The notes beneath the pieces are model-generated. The model had not been told where the DNA came from. It did no database searches and worked only from the letters and a program-made list of their open reading frames with translations. A stretch of DNA of 7,107 bases from Candidatus Omnitrophota bacterium (GTDB lineage: Bacteria > Omnitrophota > Gorgyraeia > Gygaellales > Profunditerraquicolaceae). A program made the position numbers and the translations under genes. Each line of letters starts with the position of its first letter. The first letter of the stretch is position 1. Shown here in pieces: positions 1-5,133 of the stretch. The stretch covers positions 1 to 7,107 of the forward strand of contig JAHIZC010000200.1 of NCBI GenBank assembly GCA_018814745.1, given 5' to 3'.

Positions 1-9
1 AGACTACTC

Positions 10-46
10 GGGACTCATTTGCCTTCGGCAAATTCGTGAGCCTCCC
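10..46 (-). repeat. Hairpin at the 3' end of tRNA-Lys, reaching into its acceptor and T arms
   Basis: Directly downstream of the tRNA, in its transcript sense, ATTTGCC (33 to 27) and GGCAAAT (23 to 17) form a perfect 7-bp stem with a GAA loop. The complementarity continues outwards with bulges: the CTC of the acceptor 3' strand (40-38) matches GAG (16-14), and GGGA at the end of the T stem (46-43) matches TCCC (13-10). No T-run follows, so it is a poor intrinsic terminator. It could be a 3' trailer processing hairpin or a copy of a palindromic intergenic repeat. The stem is plain in the sequence; the role is unknown. Confidence 0.5.
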
Positions 47-109
47 GCGGCTCGAACGCGGCACACCTACCTTAAAAGGGTAGTGCTCTACCAGATGAGC
101 TAGAGGCCC
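37..109 (-). tRNA. tRNA-Lys (anticodon TTT)
   Basis: The reverse complement folds into a full 73-nt cloverleaf. The acceptor stem GGGCCTC/GAGGCTC has one G-T wobble. The D stem GCTC/GAGC is perfect, with GG in the D loop. The anticodon stem CTACC/GGTAG closes the loop CTTTTAA, whose anticodon TTT (plus-strand 74-76) reads lysine AAA/AAG codons. The variable loop is 5 nt, the T stem CCGCG/CGCGG is perfect and its loop is TTCGAGC. The discriminator is A at 37, and the next bases read CGA, so the 3' CCA is not encoded and must be added by the CCA-adding enzyme. It lies downstream of frr on the same strand. No convincing promoter of its own was found, so it may be co-transcribed with the rpsB operon. 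Confidence 0.96.
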
Positions 110-124
110 AAATTTTGAAAGAAC

Positions 125-193
125 AGTAACTGGTAATCTAGTAACTGGTAACTCGTAATTAAAAATTTTTAAAATTACGAGTTACGAGTTACT
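125..193. repeat. Degenerate GTAACTC heptad repeats forming an inverted repeat between frr and tRNA-Lys
   Basis: On the plus strand the left half reads as tandem units of about seven bases (GTAACTG at 126-132, GTAATCTA at 133-140, GTAACTG at 141-147, GTAACTC at 148-154, GTAATT at 155-160). The right half (173-193) is built of the reverse unit GAGTTAC. Segments 140-160 and 173-193 are complementary over 21 bp with one mismatch, around a loop of A5T5AA (161-172). Transcribed from frr this would be a strong AU-rich hairpin, but the run after it (TGTTCTTTC) is not a clean terminator tail. It resembles the short tandem and palindromic repeats scattered in intergenic regions of some uncultivated bacteria. 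It might weaken read-through into the tRNA, but this cannot be settled from one copy. Confidence 0.75.
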
Positions 194-210
194 AATTTAT
201 TGTTTACTAA

Positions 211-771
211 TTAGAATTCAAGGATTTCTTTTTCTTTATTAGTTAATAGCTCGCCAATCTTAGCAACGTATTTATCTATGATTTTTTGAAGTCCGTCGAT
301 TCCCAGAAATTTATCGTCCTCAGTGATAACTTTATCTTTTTCTAATTTTTCTAATAATTCTTTGGCGTCTCTTCTGATCGTCCGCAAAGATACCTTTCCC
401 TCTTCGGCCATTTTATGTACGACCTTGGCTAATTCCTGGCGCCTCTCTTTAGATAGCTGCGGAACCGAAAGCCTCACCAACTTTCCGTCATTAGAAGGAG
501 TGATCCCTAAGTTTGACTGCATGATCGCTTTCTCGATCTCAGGTATCGCGGTTATATCCCAAGGCTTAATTACAATTAGATGCGCATCCGGCACAGAAAT
601 CGAAGCTAATTGTTTCAGCAGAGTCGGAGTTTCGTAATAATTAATATGCAGGCCCTCGACAAGCTGAGGATTCGCTCGGCCCGTCCTCACTTCTGAAAAC
701 TCACGGGTCACTGAATCAAATGCCTTCTTCATTTTCTCTTCGGTATTATGTAAAATATCTTTAGTAGTCAT
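211..771 (-). CDS. frr: Ribosome recycling factor (RRF)
   Basis: This 186-residue protein matches the usual RRF length (about 185). With EF-G it splits post-termination ribosomes into subunits in the cytoplasm. Visible family features are the helical start with EVRTGRANP (27-35) in the domain I/II hinge region; the small beta domain II with YYETPT (45-50) and the QLASISVPDAHLIVIKPWD stretch (54-72); and the return helix with RLSVPQLSKERR (100-111), IRRDA (132-136) and a C-terminal KEKEIL. Family alignments usually show YYGTPTPL where this has YYETPTLL, a mild change at equal length. The ATG at 771 has a good SD (GGAGG, 7-nt spacer). It is the last protein gene of rpsB-tsf-pyrH-frr, 13 nt after pyrH. 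The uppS-cdsA genes that often follow frr elsewhere are absent; a repeat and tRNA-Lys follow instead. Confidence 0.98.
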   Translation of the reverse strand: MTTKDILHNTEEKMKKAFDSVTREFSEVRTGRANPQLVEGLHINYYETPTLLKQLASISVPDAHLIVIKPWDITAIPEIEKAIMQSNLGITPSNDGKLVRLSVPQLSKERRQELAKVVHKMAEEGKVSLRTIRRDAKELLEKLEKDKVITEDDKFLGIDGLQKIIDKYVAKIGELLTNKEKEILEF

Positions 772-778
772 CGCTTAT

Positions 779-783
779 CCTCC
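779..783 (-). promoter_or_regulatory. Shine-Dalgarno of frr
   Basis: GGAGG on the minus strand lies 7 nt before the frr ATG, inside the 13-nt gap after the pyrH stop. It fixes the start choice. Confidence 0.85.
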
Positions 784-784
784 G

Positions 785-1507
785 CTATCTAACTACAGTA
801 CCAATCTTCTCACCCAATACAATACGTTTGATATTGCCTTTTTTATTGATATTAAATACCACAATCGGTAATTTATTATCCATACACAAAGTTACGGCCG
901 TAGCATCCATAACCTTAAGCCTCTTCTTTAAGACATCTATGTATTGTAAGTTCTTAAACTTTTTGGCATTCTTCACCTTTAGCGGATCAGCAGAATAGAC
1001 CCCATCTACTTTAGTAGCTTTCAGTATCGCATCCGCACCGATCTCAACTGCTCTTAGTGCCGCTGCGGTATCAGTGGTAAAATACGGATTCCCCGTCCCG
1101 GCGACAAAGATCACCACCCGCCCCTTCTCTAAATGACGAATCGCCCTTCTTCTAATGTACGGCTCAGCCACCCGCTCCATTTCAATCGCGGTCATAACGC
1201 GGGTGGGCATCTTGAACTTCTCTAAGACATTCTGAAGTGCAAGACCATTGATGATCGTGGCGAGCATCCCCATATAATCAGCCACTGACCTATCCATCTC
1301 TAATCCCCGGGAACCTGTGTTTTCCAGACCGCGGAAGATATTACCGGCGCCCAAAACTATCGCCACATCGACTTTAAAATCTTTGATCTCTTTTATCTGG
1401 CGGGAAATAGAAACTAGAACCGATTGGTCAATACCGTGAGACTTACTGCCCATAAGAGCCTCACCGCTTAATTTAAGTACTATCCTTCTATAAATAGACC
1501 GAGACAT
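785..1507 (-). CDS. pyrH: UMP kinase (uridylate kinase)
   Basis: This 240-residue cytoplasmic enzyme phosphorylates UMP to UDP with ATP, the step feeding all pyrimidine nucleotides. It belongs to the amino-acid-kinase fold, which bacteria use instead of the eukaryotic-type UMP/CMP kinase. Seen in order are the phosphate-binding LKLSGEAL (11-18), [10 protein letters not shown] (51-60), the UMP-site region [16 protein letters not shown] (72-87), [17 protein letters not shown] (137-153), [13 protein letters not shown] (163-175) and DATA (201-204). Residue 54 is Ala where most family members I recall have GGGN; the change is conservative and the rest of the site is intact. Its ATG shares one base with the tsf stop (TAATG) and only a weak GGCGAG precedes it, so translation is probably coupled to tsf. 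Length and motifs are complete. Confidence 0.98.
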   Translation of the reverse strand: MSRSIYRRIVLKLSGEALMGSKSHGIDQSVLVSISRQIKEIKDFKVDVAIVLGAGNIFRGLENTGSRGLEMDRSVADYMGMLATIINGLALQNVLEKFKMPTRVMTAIEMERVAEPYIRRRAIRHLEKGRVVIFVAGTGNPYFTTDTAAALRAVEIGADAILKATKVDGVYSADPLKVKNAKKFKNLQYIDVLKKRLKVMDATAVTLCMDNKLPIVVFNINKKGNIKRIVLGEKIGTVVR

Positions 1508-2031
1508 TACTCGCCAATTTTATAACGTATGAATCTGCGTATCAGAATATTCTCGCCGATTTTAGCAATTAGGCTTCCTAGATAGTCATTTATTGTGATG
1601 CTGGGGTCTTTAATAAATACCTGTTCCAGTAGACAATTGGACTTGCAGAATTCTTCTTTGTTCTTTTCTTCTTTTAGGATTTTTTCCGGCACATCTTCTT
1701 TCTTAAGGTATTCAGGATCACAGGCCGCAATATGCATCGCTACATCCCTGGAGAATTGAGCAAATTCGGCGTTCTTAGCTGCGAAATCAGTCTCGCAATT
1801 TACCTCTAATAATACACCGATCTTATTACCTTGATGGACATAGGCTTCTACCCTGCCTTCTTTAGATGCCCTGCCTTGTTTACTCTTGGCGATCTCTAAT
1901 CCTTTTTTACGCAACCAGGTTGCTGCCTTTGTAACATCTCCCTTTGTTTCTACGAGCGCTTTCCTGCAATGAGCTACACTCGCAGAAGTCGCATGTCTTA
2001 ATTCTTTAATTGCCTCTATAGATACTCCCAT
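1507..2031 (-). CDS. tsf: Elongation factor Ts, short form
   Basis: EF-Ts is the nucleotide-exchange factor that releases GDP from EF-Tu. The N-terminal UBA-like domain (about 1-52) contains the LRxxT...CRKAL signature (11-26). The core holds the EF-Tu-contacting TDFAAKN motif (81-87), with the Asp-Phe pair that disturbs the Mg site of EF-Tu, followed by a variable lysine/glutamate-rich segment (107-129). The C-terminal [11 protein letters not shown]...[12 protein letters not shown] block (134-170) closes the protein. At 174 residues it is far shorter than the two-subdomain E. coli protein (283) and nearer the single-core Thermus type (about 196). The reading frame is uninterrupted from UBA to terminus, so this is a naturally short form, not a truncation. 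The UBA signature reads [12 protein letters not shown] where TGAGMMDCKKAL is typical. The SD is probably AGGAAGG in the last rpsB codons, giving coupling across a 7-nt gap. Confidence 0.97.
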   Translation of the reverse strand: MGVSIEAIKELRHATSASVAHCRKALVETKGDVTKAATWLRKKGLEIAKSKQGRASKEGRVEAYVHQGNKIGVLLEVNCETDFAAKNAEFAQFSRDVAMHIAACDPEYLKKEDVPEKILKEEKNKEEFCKSNCLLEQVFIKDPSITINDYLGSLIAKIGENILIRRFIRYKIGE

Positions 2032-2038
2032 CTCAAGC

Positions 2039-2938
2039 TTATTCCTTCCTTTTATTAGTTTTCGCTTTTTCTTCTACTGGCCTTCTCGGCCGCCCTTTTT
2101 TTACCGGCTTATCTCCTTCAGGCGCCGCCTTTTCCTCTATTGCCTCTTCGACTTCTTCTATAATTTTCTCCTCTTCAGGTAAAATCTGGGCACTCTGATC
2201 CTTTTCCTTCTCTGCCTCTTCAATTTTAACGCCATCCTGAGAAAGGTAGGATAAGAATTTCTTCCTTCCTTCGATTATAGTATCAGCCATTATTTTGGTA
2301 ACCATACCTATAGATTTAGTAGCATCGTCATTCCCTGGTATGGGATAAGCGATTAAATCGGGATTAGAGTTGGTATCAATCAAGGCGATTACCGGTATCG
2401 ATAACCTGTTCGCCTCTCTAACCGCGGTCTCCTCTTTTTTAGTATCTACAACAAACATCGCTTTCGGTAGATTATCCATCTGGACTATGCCTGAGAAATG
2501 CTTATTCAGCTTATCCAGCTCTTTCTGAAGAGTCGCAACTTCTTTCTTGGTGAGTTTTTCGAAAGTTCCGTCCTCACGCATTTTTTCTATGTCTTTTAGA
2601 CGATTTATACTCTTCTTTATGGTAGAAAAATTGGTGAGTAGGCCTCCCAGCCAGCGTTCACTCACATAAAACATGCCGCAACGGATAGCTTCCTGCTTTA
2701 ATACTTCCTGGGCTTGCTTTTTTGTCCCTACGAAAAGCACATATTCACCCTTAACAGTGGTATCCATTAAGAAATCTTTGGCCTTGTTTATGCATTCCTC
2801 GGTTTTTTCCAGGTCGATAATGTAAATACCGCTTCTGGAACCGAATATAAATTTTTTCATTTTGGGATTCCAGCGCTTTGTCTGATGCCCAAAATGCACT
2901 CCTGCTTCCAATAACTGCTTGATTAATTCTGATGGCAC
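2039..2938 (-). CDS. rpsB: Small-subunit ribosomal protein S2 with a charged C-terminal extension
   Basis: S2 binds late in 30S assembly on the solvent side of the head-body junction. The family core is clear: [19 protein letters not shown] (9-27), [11 protein letters not shown] (36-46), [10 protein letters not shown] (67-76), [10 protein letters not shown] (95-104), [16 protein letters not shown] (154-169), [26 protein letters not shown] (181-206), then the last core helix. I chose the GTG at 2938 rather than the upstream ATG at 2965. AAGGAGG lies 9 nt before the GTG, the longer form would translate through that SD, and S2 normally starts a few residues before KQLLEAG. The result is 299 residues against about 240 in E. 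coli. The extra C-terminus (from about 231) is a glutamate-rich stretch followed by a basic KKGRPRRP patch and KTNKRKE. It is first in the operon and follows a long structured leader. Confidence 0.97.
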   Translation of the reverse strand: MPSELIKQLLEAGVHFGHQTKRWNPKMKKFIFGSRSGIYIIDLEKTEECINKAKDFLMDTTVKGEYVLFVGTKKQAQEVLKQEAIRCGMFYVSERWLGGLLTNFSTIKKSINRLKDIEKMREDGTFEKLTKKEVATLQKELDKLNKHFSGIVQMDNLPKAMFVVDTKKEETAVREANRLSIPVIALIDTNSNPDLIAYPIPGNDDATKSIGMVTKIMADTIIEGRKKFLSYLSQDGVKIEEAEKEKDQSAQILPEEEKIIEEVEEAIEEKAAPEGDKPVKKGRPRRPVEEKAKTNKRKE

Positions 2939-2947
2939 GTAATCATT

Positions 2948-2954
2948 CCTCCTT
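2948..2954 (-). promoter_or_regulatory. Shine-Dalgarno of rpsB, deciding the GTG start
   Basis: AAGGAGG on the minus strand lies 9 nt before GTG (2938-2936). The longer in-frame ATG at 2965 is upstream of this SD. An out-of-frame ATG (2946-2944) sits one base after it and would give only seven codons (MITCHQN), too close to be initiated from this SD. Confidence 0.88.
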
Positions 2955-2967
2955 AATGAGCACATAA

Positions 2968-2993
2968 CTTACGAACACGCAAGTGTGAGTAAG
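2968..2993. repeat. Small hairpin in the rpsB leader (GNRA loop on the plus strand)
   Basis: On the plus strand CTTAC (2968-2972) pairs with GTAAG (2989-2993). GA (2973-2974) faces GA (2987-2988), a geometry allowing tandem sheared G-A pairs. ACAC (2975-2978) pairs with GTGT (2983-2986) around GCAA (2979-2982), a GNRA tetraloop. Read in the rpsB transcript sense it is the same stem with a UC/UC internal loop and a UUGC loop, a weaker fold. The element interrupts the larger inverted repeat of the leader. Confidence 0.6.
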
Positions 2994-3009
2994 CTATCTG
3001 TGCGAATTA

Positions 3010-3067
3010 ACCCCGCTCTTTTGGCGGAATCAAACTATTAATCTTATCCTCGCCAAAAGGGCGGGGT
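3010..3067. repeat. Long GC-capped stem in the rpsB leader
   Basis: Positions 3010-3026 and 3051-3067 are complementary over 17 bp with a single non-Watson-Crick position (3017/3060). The ends are CCCCGC and GCGGGG, the inner part is CTTTTGGCG and CGCCAAAAG, and the loop is 24 nt. Beyond the stem the arms stay related: TATCTGTgCGAA on the left is matched by TTCGgACAGATA on the right. No T-run follows on either strand strong enough for a standard terminator; the minus strand continues TTAATT. Confidence 0.8.
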
Positions 3068-3101
3068 AAGTTCGGACAGATAAGTTATGTCTCTTTTGCT
3101 C

Positions 3102-3121
3102 CCTGCCTGCCGGCAGGCAGG
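3102..3121. repeat. 20-bp perfect palindrome, CCTGCC / GGCAGG type
   Basis: The ten bases at 3102-3111 (CCTGCCTGCC) are the exact reverse complement of 3112-3121. It stands inside a wider inverted repeat: ATAAGTTATG (3080-3089) and CATAACTTAT (3122-3131), extended by GGAC (3074-3077) and GTCC (3132-3135) across a 2-nt bulge. Palindromes of this CCTGCC type are, from memory, common intergenic repeats in Omnitrophota and some other candidate-phylum genomes. It is followed on neither strand by a T tail. Confidence 0.85.
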
Positions 3122-3155
3122 CATAACTTATGTCCTTACTTAGCTTAACTTTGTT

Positions 3156-3183
3156 AATATACCACAAACCCTATAAGTTTCAA
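3156..3183 (-). promoter_or_regulatory. Predicted sigma70-type promoter of rpsB-tsf-pyrH-frr
   Basis: The minus strand shows -35 TTGAAA (3183-3178), a 16-bp spacer and -10 TATATT (3161-3156), preceded by TGG, an extended -10. Each hexamer matches the consensus at five of six positions. The -35 begins immediately after the msbA TAG stop (3186-3184), so the operon has its own promoter abutting the upstream gene. The expected transcription start is about 3149-3150, which gives a leader of about 210 nt. Confidence 0.7.
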
Positions 3184-4977
3184 CTACTTTCGGGATAATT
3201 CCTGCATCTCATAGAGCCTCTTATACAACCCTCCCCTCTGGATCAATTCACTGTGGGTTCCATCCTCAGTAATCTCACCCCTATCCAGAACTACTATCCG
3301 ACTCGCCCCCTTTACAGTAGATAACCTATGGGCGATCACAAATACTGTCCGGCCCCTGATCAGTTCATCTAATGCCGTCTGGACAATACGCTCTGCCTGC
3401 GTATCTAGCTGAGAAGTAGCCTCATCTAAGATCAAAACAGATGGGTTCTTAAGCAGGGCACGCGCTATGGCGATCCTCTGCCGCTCCCCCCCGGAAAGTT
3501 TCATCCCCCGATCACCGATAATCGTATCATAACCGGAAGATAATCCTTTTATAAACTCATGCGCATGCGCATGTATAGCTGCCTCTTCTATCTTCTCATT
3601 ACTTGCCTGAACGCTGCCGTAAGCGATATTTGCTCTTATAGTATCATTAAAAAGTATCGTCTCCTGTGTTACAATGGCGATATGTTCGCGCAAAGACTTA
3701 AGGCTTAAACTTCTAATATCCGTATCATCAAATAATATCCTCCCTCTTTTAGGATCATAAAACCGGGGGATCAAATCCACCAGTGTACTCTTTCCTGTTC
3801 CGCTAGGGCCCACGACAGCTAACATCTGCCCTTTCTTTACTTCCAAATTAATAGATTTTAAAACCTCTTGATCCGCATAACTAAAACATACATCTTCAAA
3901 AACGACTCTGTTTTTAAAATCCTTAAGTTCAATTGCACCCGGCGCCTCTTTTACCGAAGGATCCGTCTCTAAGACTTCGTAAATCCGTTCACTTGCCGCT
4001 ACTGCCTGTTGGTTCAGCGAATTCACCTGACTTAGTTTTTTAAACGGCCTGATCAATGACAATAGCGAACCAAGGAAAAGACCGAATACGCCGAAAGACA
4101 ATTTACCGGCGATCACTTCTTTACCGCCCCAGAATAAAACAAATATCCCCGCTATAGACCCGAGAAATTCCGTAGCCGGGCTTAAAATCTGCAGGCGCTT
4201 GATCGACTTCATACGAATCCTGTAATAATCGTGGTTTGCCCGGTCAAATTTCTTGATCTCGTAATCTTCCATATTAAAGGCTTTCACGATTCTGGTGCCA
4301 ATTATAGTCTCATAAAGAGAAGAGTTTATATCCGCCATCTTCTCCTGCGATCTCTTGGAAAGCTTTCTTAACGCCCTGCCCACTTTGACGATCGGAAAAC
4401 TTATCAGCGGTAAGAGCACAAATGAAACTAAAGCCAGTTTAAAATGGATAAAAAAAGTTAAAGATGTAAATATAATTACCTGCAGCCCCTGATATACCAA
4501 ATCAGTAGACCCGTAAGAAACCGCATTCTCCACTAAATTCACATCGTTGGTTACCCGGGAGATCATCTCTCCGCCGCGTTTATGAGTAAAATAGTCCAAA
4601 GAGAGGAACTGGAGTTTATGATAAAGTTTTGACCTTATATCCCGTACTACCTTCTGGCCGATATCTGACATCAGGTAACCCTGGAAGAAATTAAATATCC
4701 CTTTAAAGAAGAATAATCCCAGAATACTTATCGCCATGTAATACAATAATACCGAGGGCTCGGTATTATTGATTTTATCCACAAAATCAGCCAAAAAAGC
4801 AGGTAATTTAGTGGGAATAATAATCTTTTTATTGTTCAGGACCTTATCTGCTAGAGGCACTATCATAGCCAAGCTAACGCCGTCAAAAACAGCAGAGAAA
4901 GTCATGCATATCGCCGCCAGGGAAAAGATCTTCAGATATGGCCTGACAAATTTAAGTAACTTCAGATATTGCCGCAT
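3184..4977 (-). CDS. msbA: ABC exporter of the MsbA lipid A flippase type
   Basis: This 597-residue half-transporter has a fused membrane and ATPase domain. As a homodimer in the inner membrane, MsbA flips lipid A-core across the bilayer. The membrane half (about 1-330) shows hydrophobic helices near 13-40, 75-100, 158-180, 181-200 and 268-305, with the coupling-helix context DYFTHKRGGEMISRVTNDV (128-146). The ATPase half has A-loop Tyr367, Walker A GPSGTGKST (390-398), Q-loop Gln438, signature LSGGERQ (494-500), Walker B VLILDE (514-519), D-loop SQLD (522-525, usually SALD) and switch His550. Everything needed for catalysis is present. The start is ATG with AAGGAG 9 nt upstream. It stands divergent to the Gfo/Idh-lpxB pair, which supports lipid A export over drug or peptide export, but homologues of this family are hard to separate by sequence alone. 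Confidence 0.9.
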   Translation of the reverse strand: MRQYLKLLKFVRPYLKIFSLAAICMTFSAVFDGVSLAMIVPLADKVLNNKKIIIPTKLPAFLADFVDKINNTEPSVLLYYMAISILGLFFFKGIFNFFQGYLMSDIGQKVVRDIRSKLYHKLQFLSLDYFTHKRGGEMISRVTNDVNLVENAVSYGSTDLVYQGLQVIIFTSLTFFIHFKLALVSFVLLPLISFPIVKVGRALRKLSKRSQEKMADINSSLYETIIGTRIVKAFNMEDYEIKKFDRANHDYYRIRMKSIKRLQILSPATEFLGSIAGIFVLFWGGKEVIAGKLSFGVFGLFLGSLLSLIRPFKKLSQVNSLNQQAVAASERIYEVLETDPSVKEAPGAIELKDFKNRVVFEDVCFSYADQEVLKSINLEVKKGQMLAVVGPSGTGKSTLVDLIPRFYDPKRGRILFDDTDIRSLSLKSLREHIAIVTQETILFNDTIRANIAYGSVQASNEKIEEAAIHAHAHEFIKGLSSGYDTIIGDRGMKLSGGERQRIAIARALLKNPSVLILDEATSQLDTQAERIVQTALDELIRGRTVFVIAHRLSTVKGASRIVVLDRGEITEDGTHSELIQRGGLYKRLYEMQELSRK

Positions 4978-4986
4978 CTTTCGCTT

Positions 4987-4992
4987 CTCCTT
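4987..4992 (-). promoter_or_regulatory. Shine-Dalgarno of msbA
   Basis: AAGGAG on the minus strand lies 9 nt before the ATG at 4977, consistent with the chosen start. Confidence 0.82.
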
Positions 4993-5002
4993 AAAGTTTA
5001 AT

Positions 5003-5031
5003 ATTTTAACATATCAACTGCTTTATAGCAA
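5003..5031 (-). promoter_or_regulatory. Predicted sigma70-type promoter of msbA
   Basis: The minus strand carries -35 TTGCTA (5031-5026), a 17-bp spacer and -10 TAAAAT (5008-5003), with TGT just before the -10 (extended -10). The -10 matches the consensus at five of six positions and the -35 at four of six. Transcription would start near 4996, leaving an untranslated leader of about 20 nt that contains the SD. Confidence 0.65.
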
Positions 5032-5097
5032 ATTATTTTTCATGTTTTATTTAATAATTTCCGGCTTTCTCCTGCTACTCTGGCCCTAAGATTTTAG

Positions 5098-5126
5098 TTG
5101 CAATACTACGCCTACTCTGATATTAT
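5098..5126 (+). promoter_or_regulatory. Predicted sigma70-type promoter of the Gfo/Idh-lpxB pair
   Basis: The plus strand carries -35 TTGCAA (5098-5103), a 17-bp spacer and -10 TATTAT (5121-5126), preceded by TGA (5118-5120), an extended -10. The expected start of transcription is 5132-5134, coinciding with the ATG at 5134. The same TTG at 5098 could be mistaken for a start codon of the downstream gene. With the msbA promoter it forms a back-to-back pair whose -35 boxes are 66 bp apart. Confidence 0.68.
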
Positions 5127-5133
5127 GCTTAAG

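Larger units (their letters stand above)
2939..3149 (-). promoter_or_regulatory. Structured 5' leader of the rpsB operon (candidate cis-regulatory RNA)
   Basis: This is the untranslated stretch between the predicted start of transcription (about 3149) and the rpsB GTG. It is packed with complementary segments: a 17-bp stem (3010-3026 with 3051-3067), outer continuation of that stem, a 20-bp palindrome (3102-3121), a small hairpin (2968-2993) and three interacting ATAACTTA-type elements. Leaders of rpsB operons in other bacteria are known sites of autoregulation by S2. I do not recognise a described rpsB leader fold here. Transcript-sense order is: element 1 (3131-3122), palindrome, element 2 (3090-3081), long stem, small hairpin, element 3 (2971-2962), SD. 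Regulation is inference; the complementarities are direct. A repeat-element origin is the main alternative. Confidence 0.55.

Noticed and set aside
125..193. CRISPR array reading of the short repeats
   Set aside because: Units are about 7 bases with no spacers, no repeat of 24-37 nt and no cas gene; it is a tandem/inverted repeat.
323..637. Plus-strand open frame of 104 codons opposite frr
   Set aside because: It lies wholly inside frr on the other strand, has no recognisable domain, and frr is a strongly supported gene there.
1507..2039. EF-Ts broken by a frameshift or deletion
   Set aside because: The single frame holds both the N-terminal UBA and the C-terminal GENILIRRF block with a normal stop joined to pyrH, so it is a compact form.
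2939..2965. rpsB starting at the ATG at 2965
   Set aside because: The extra nine residues would be encoded by the SD itself (AAGGAGG at 2954-2948). The GTG at 2938 has ideal spacing and the usual S2 N-terminus.
3010..3067. Intrinsic terminator for msbA
   Set aside because: It lies downstream of the rpsB promoter, has a 24-nt loop and lacks a U-run, so it fits a leader structure or repeat better than a standard terminator.
3558..3573. 16-bp palindrome CATGCGCATGCGCATG as a regulatory site
   Set aside because: It lies inside msbA and simply encodes the His-Ala-His-Ala-His run (469-473) before EFI; chance codon repetition explains it.
4769..5089. Plus-strand open frame of 106 codons over the msbA start and intergenic region
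   Set aside because: Its first part is antisense to msbA and the rest crosses the msbA promoter; there is no family resemblance. The hydrophobic tail (FYLIISGFLLLLWP) comes from AT-rich sequence.
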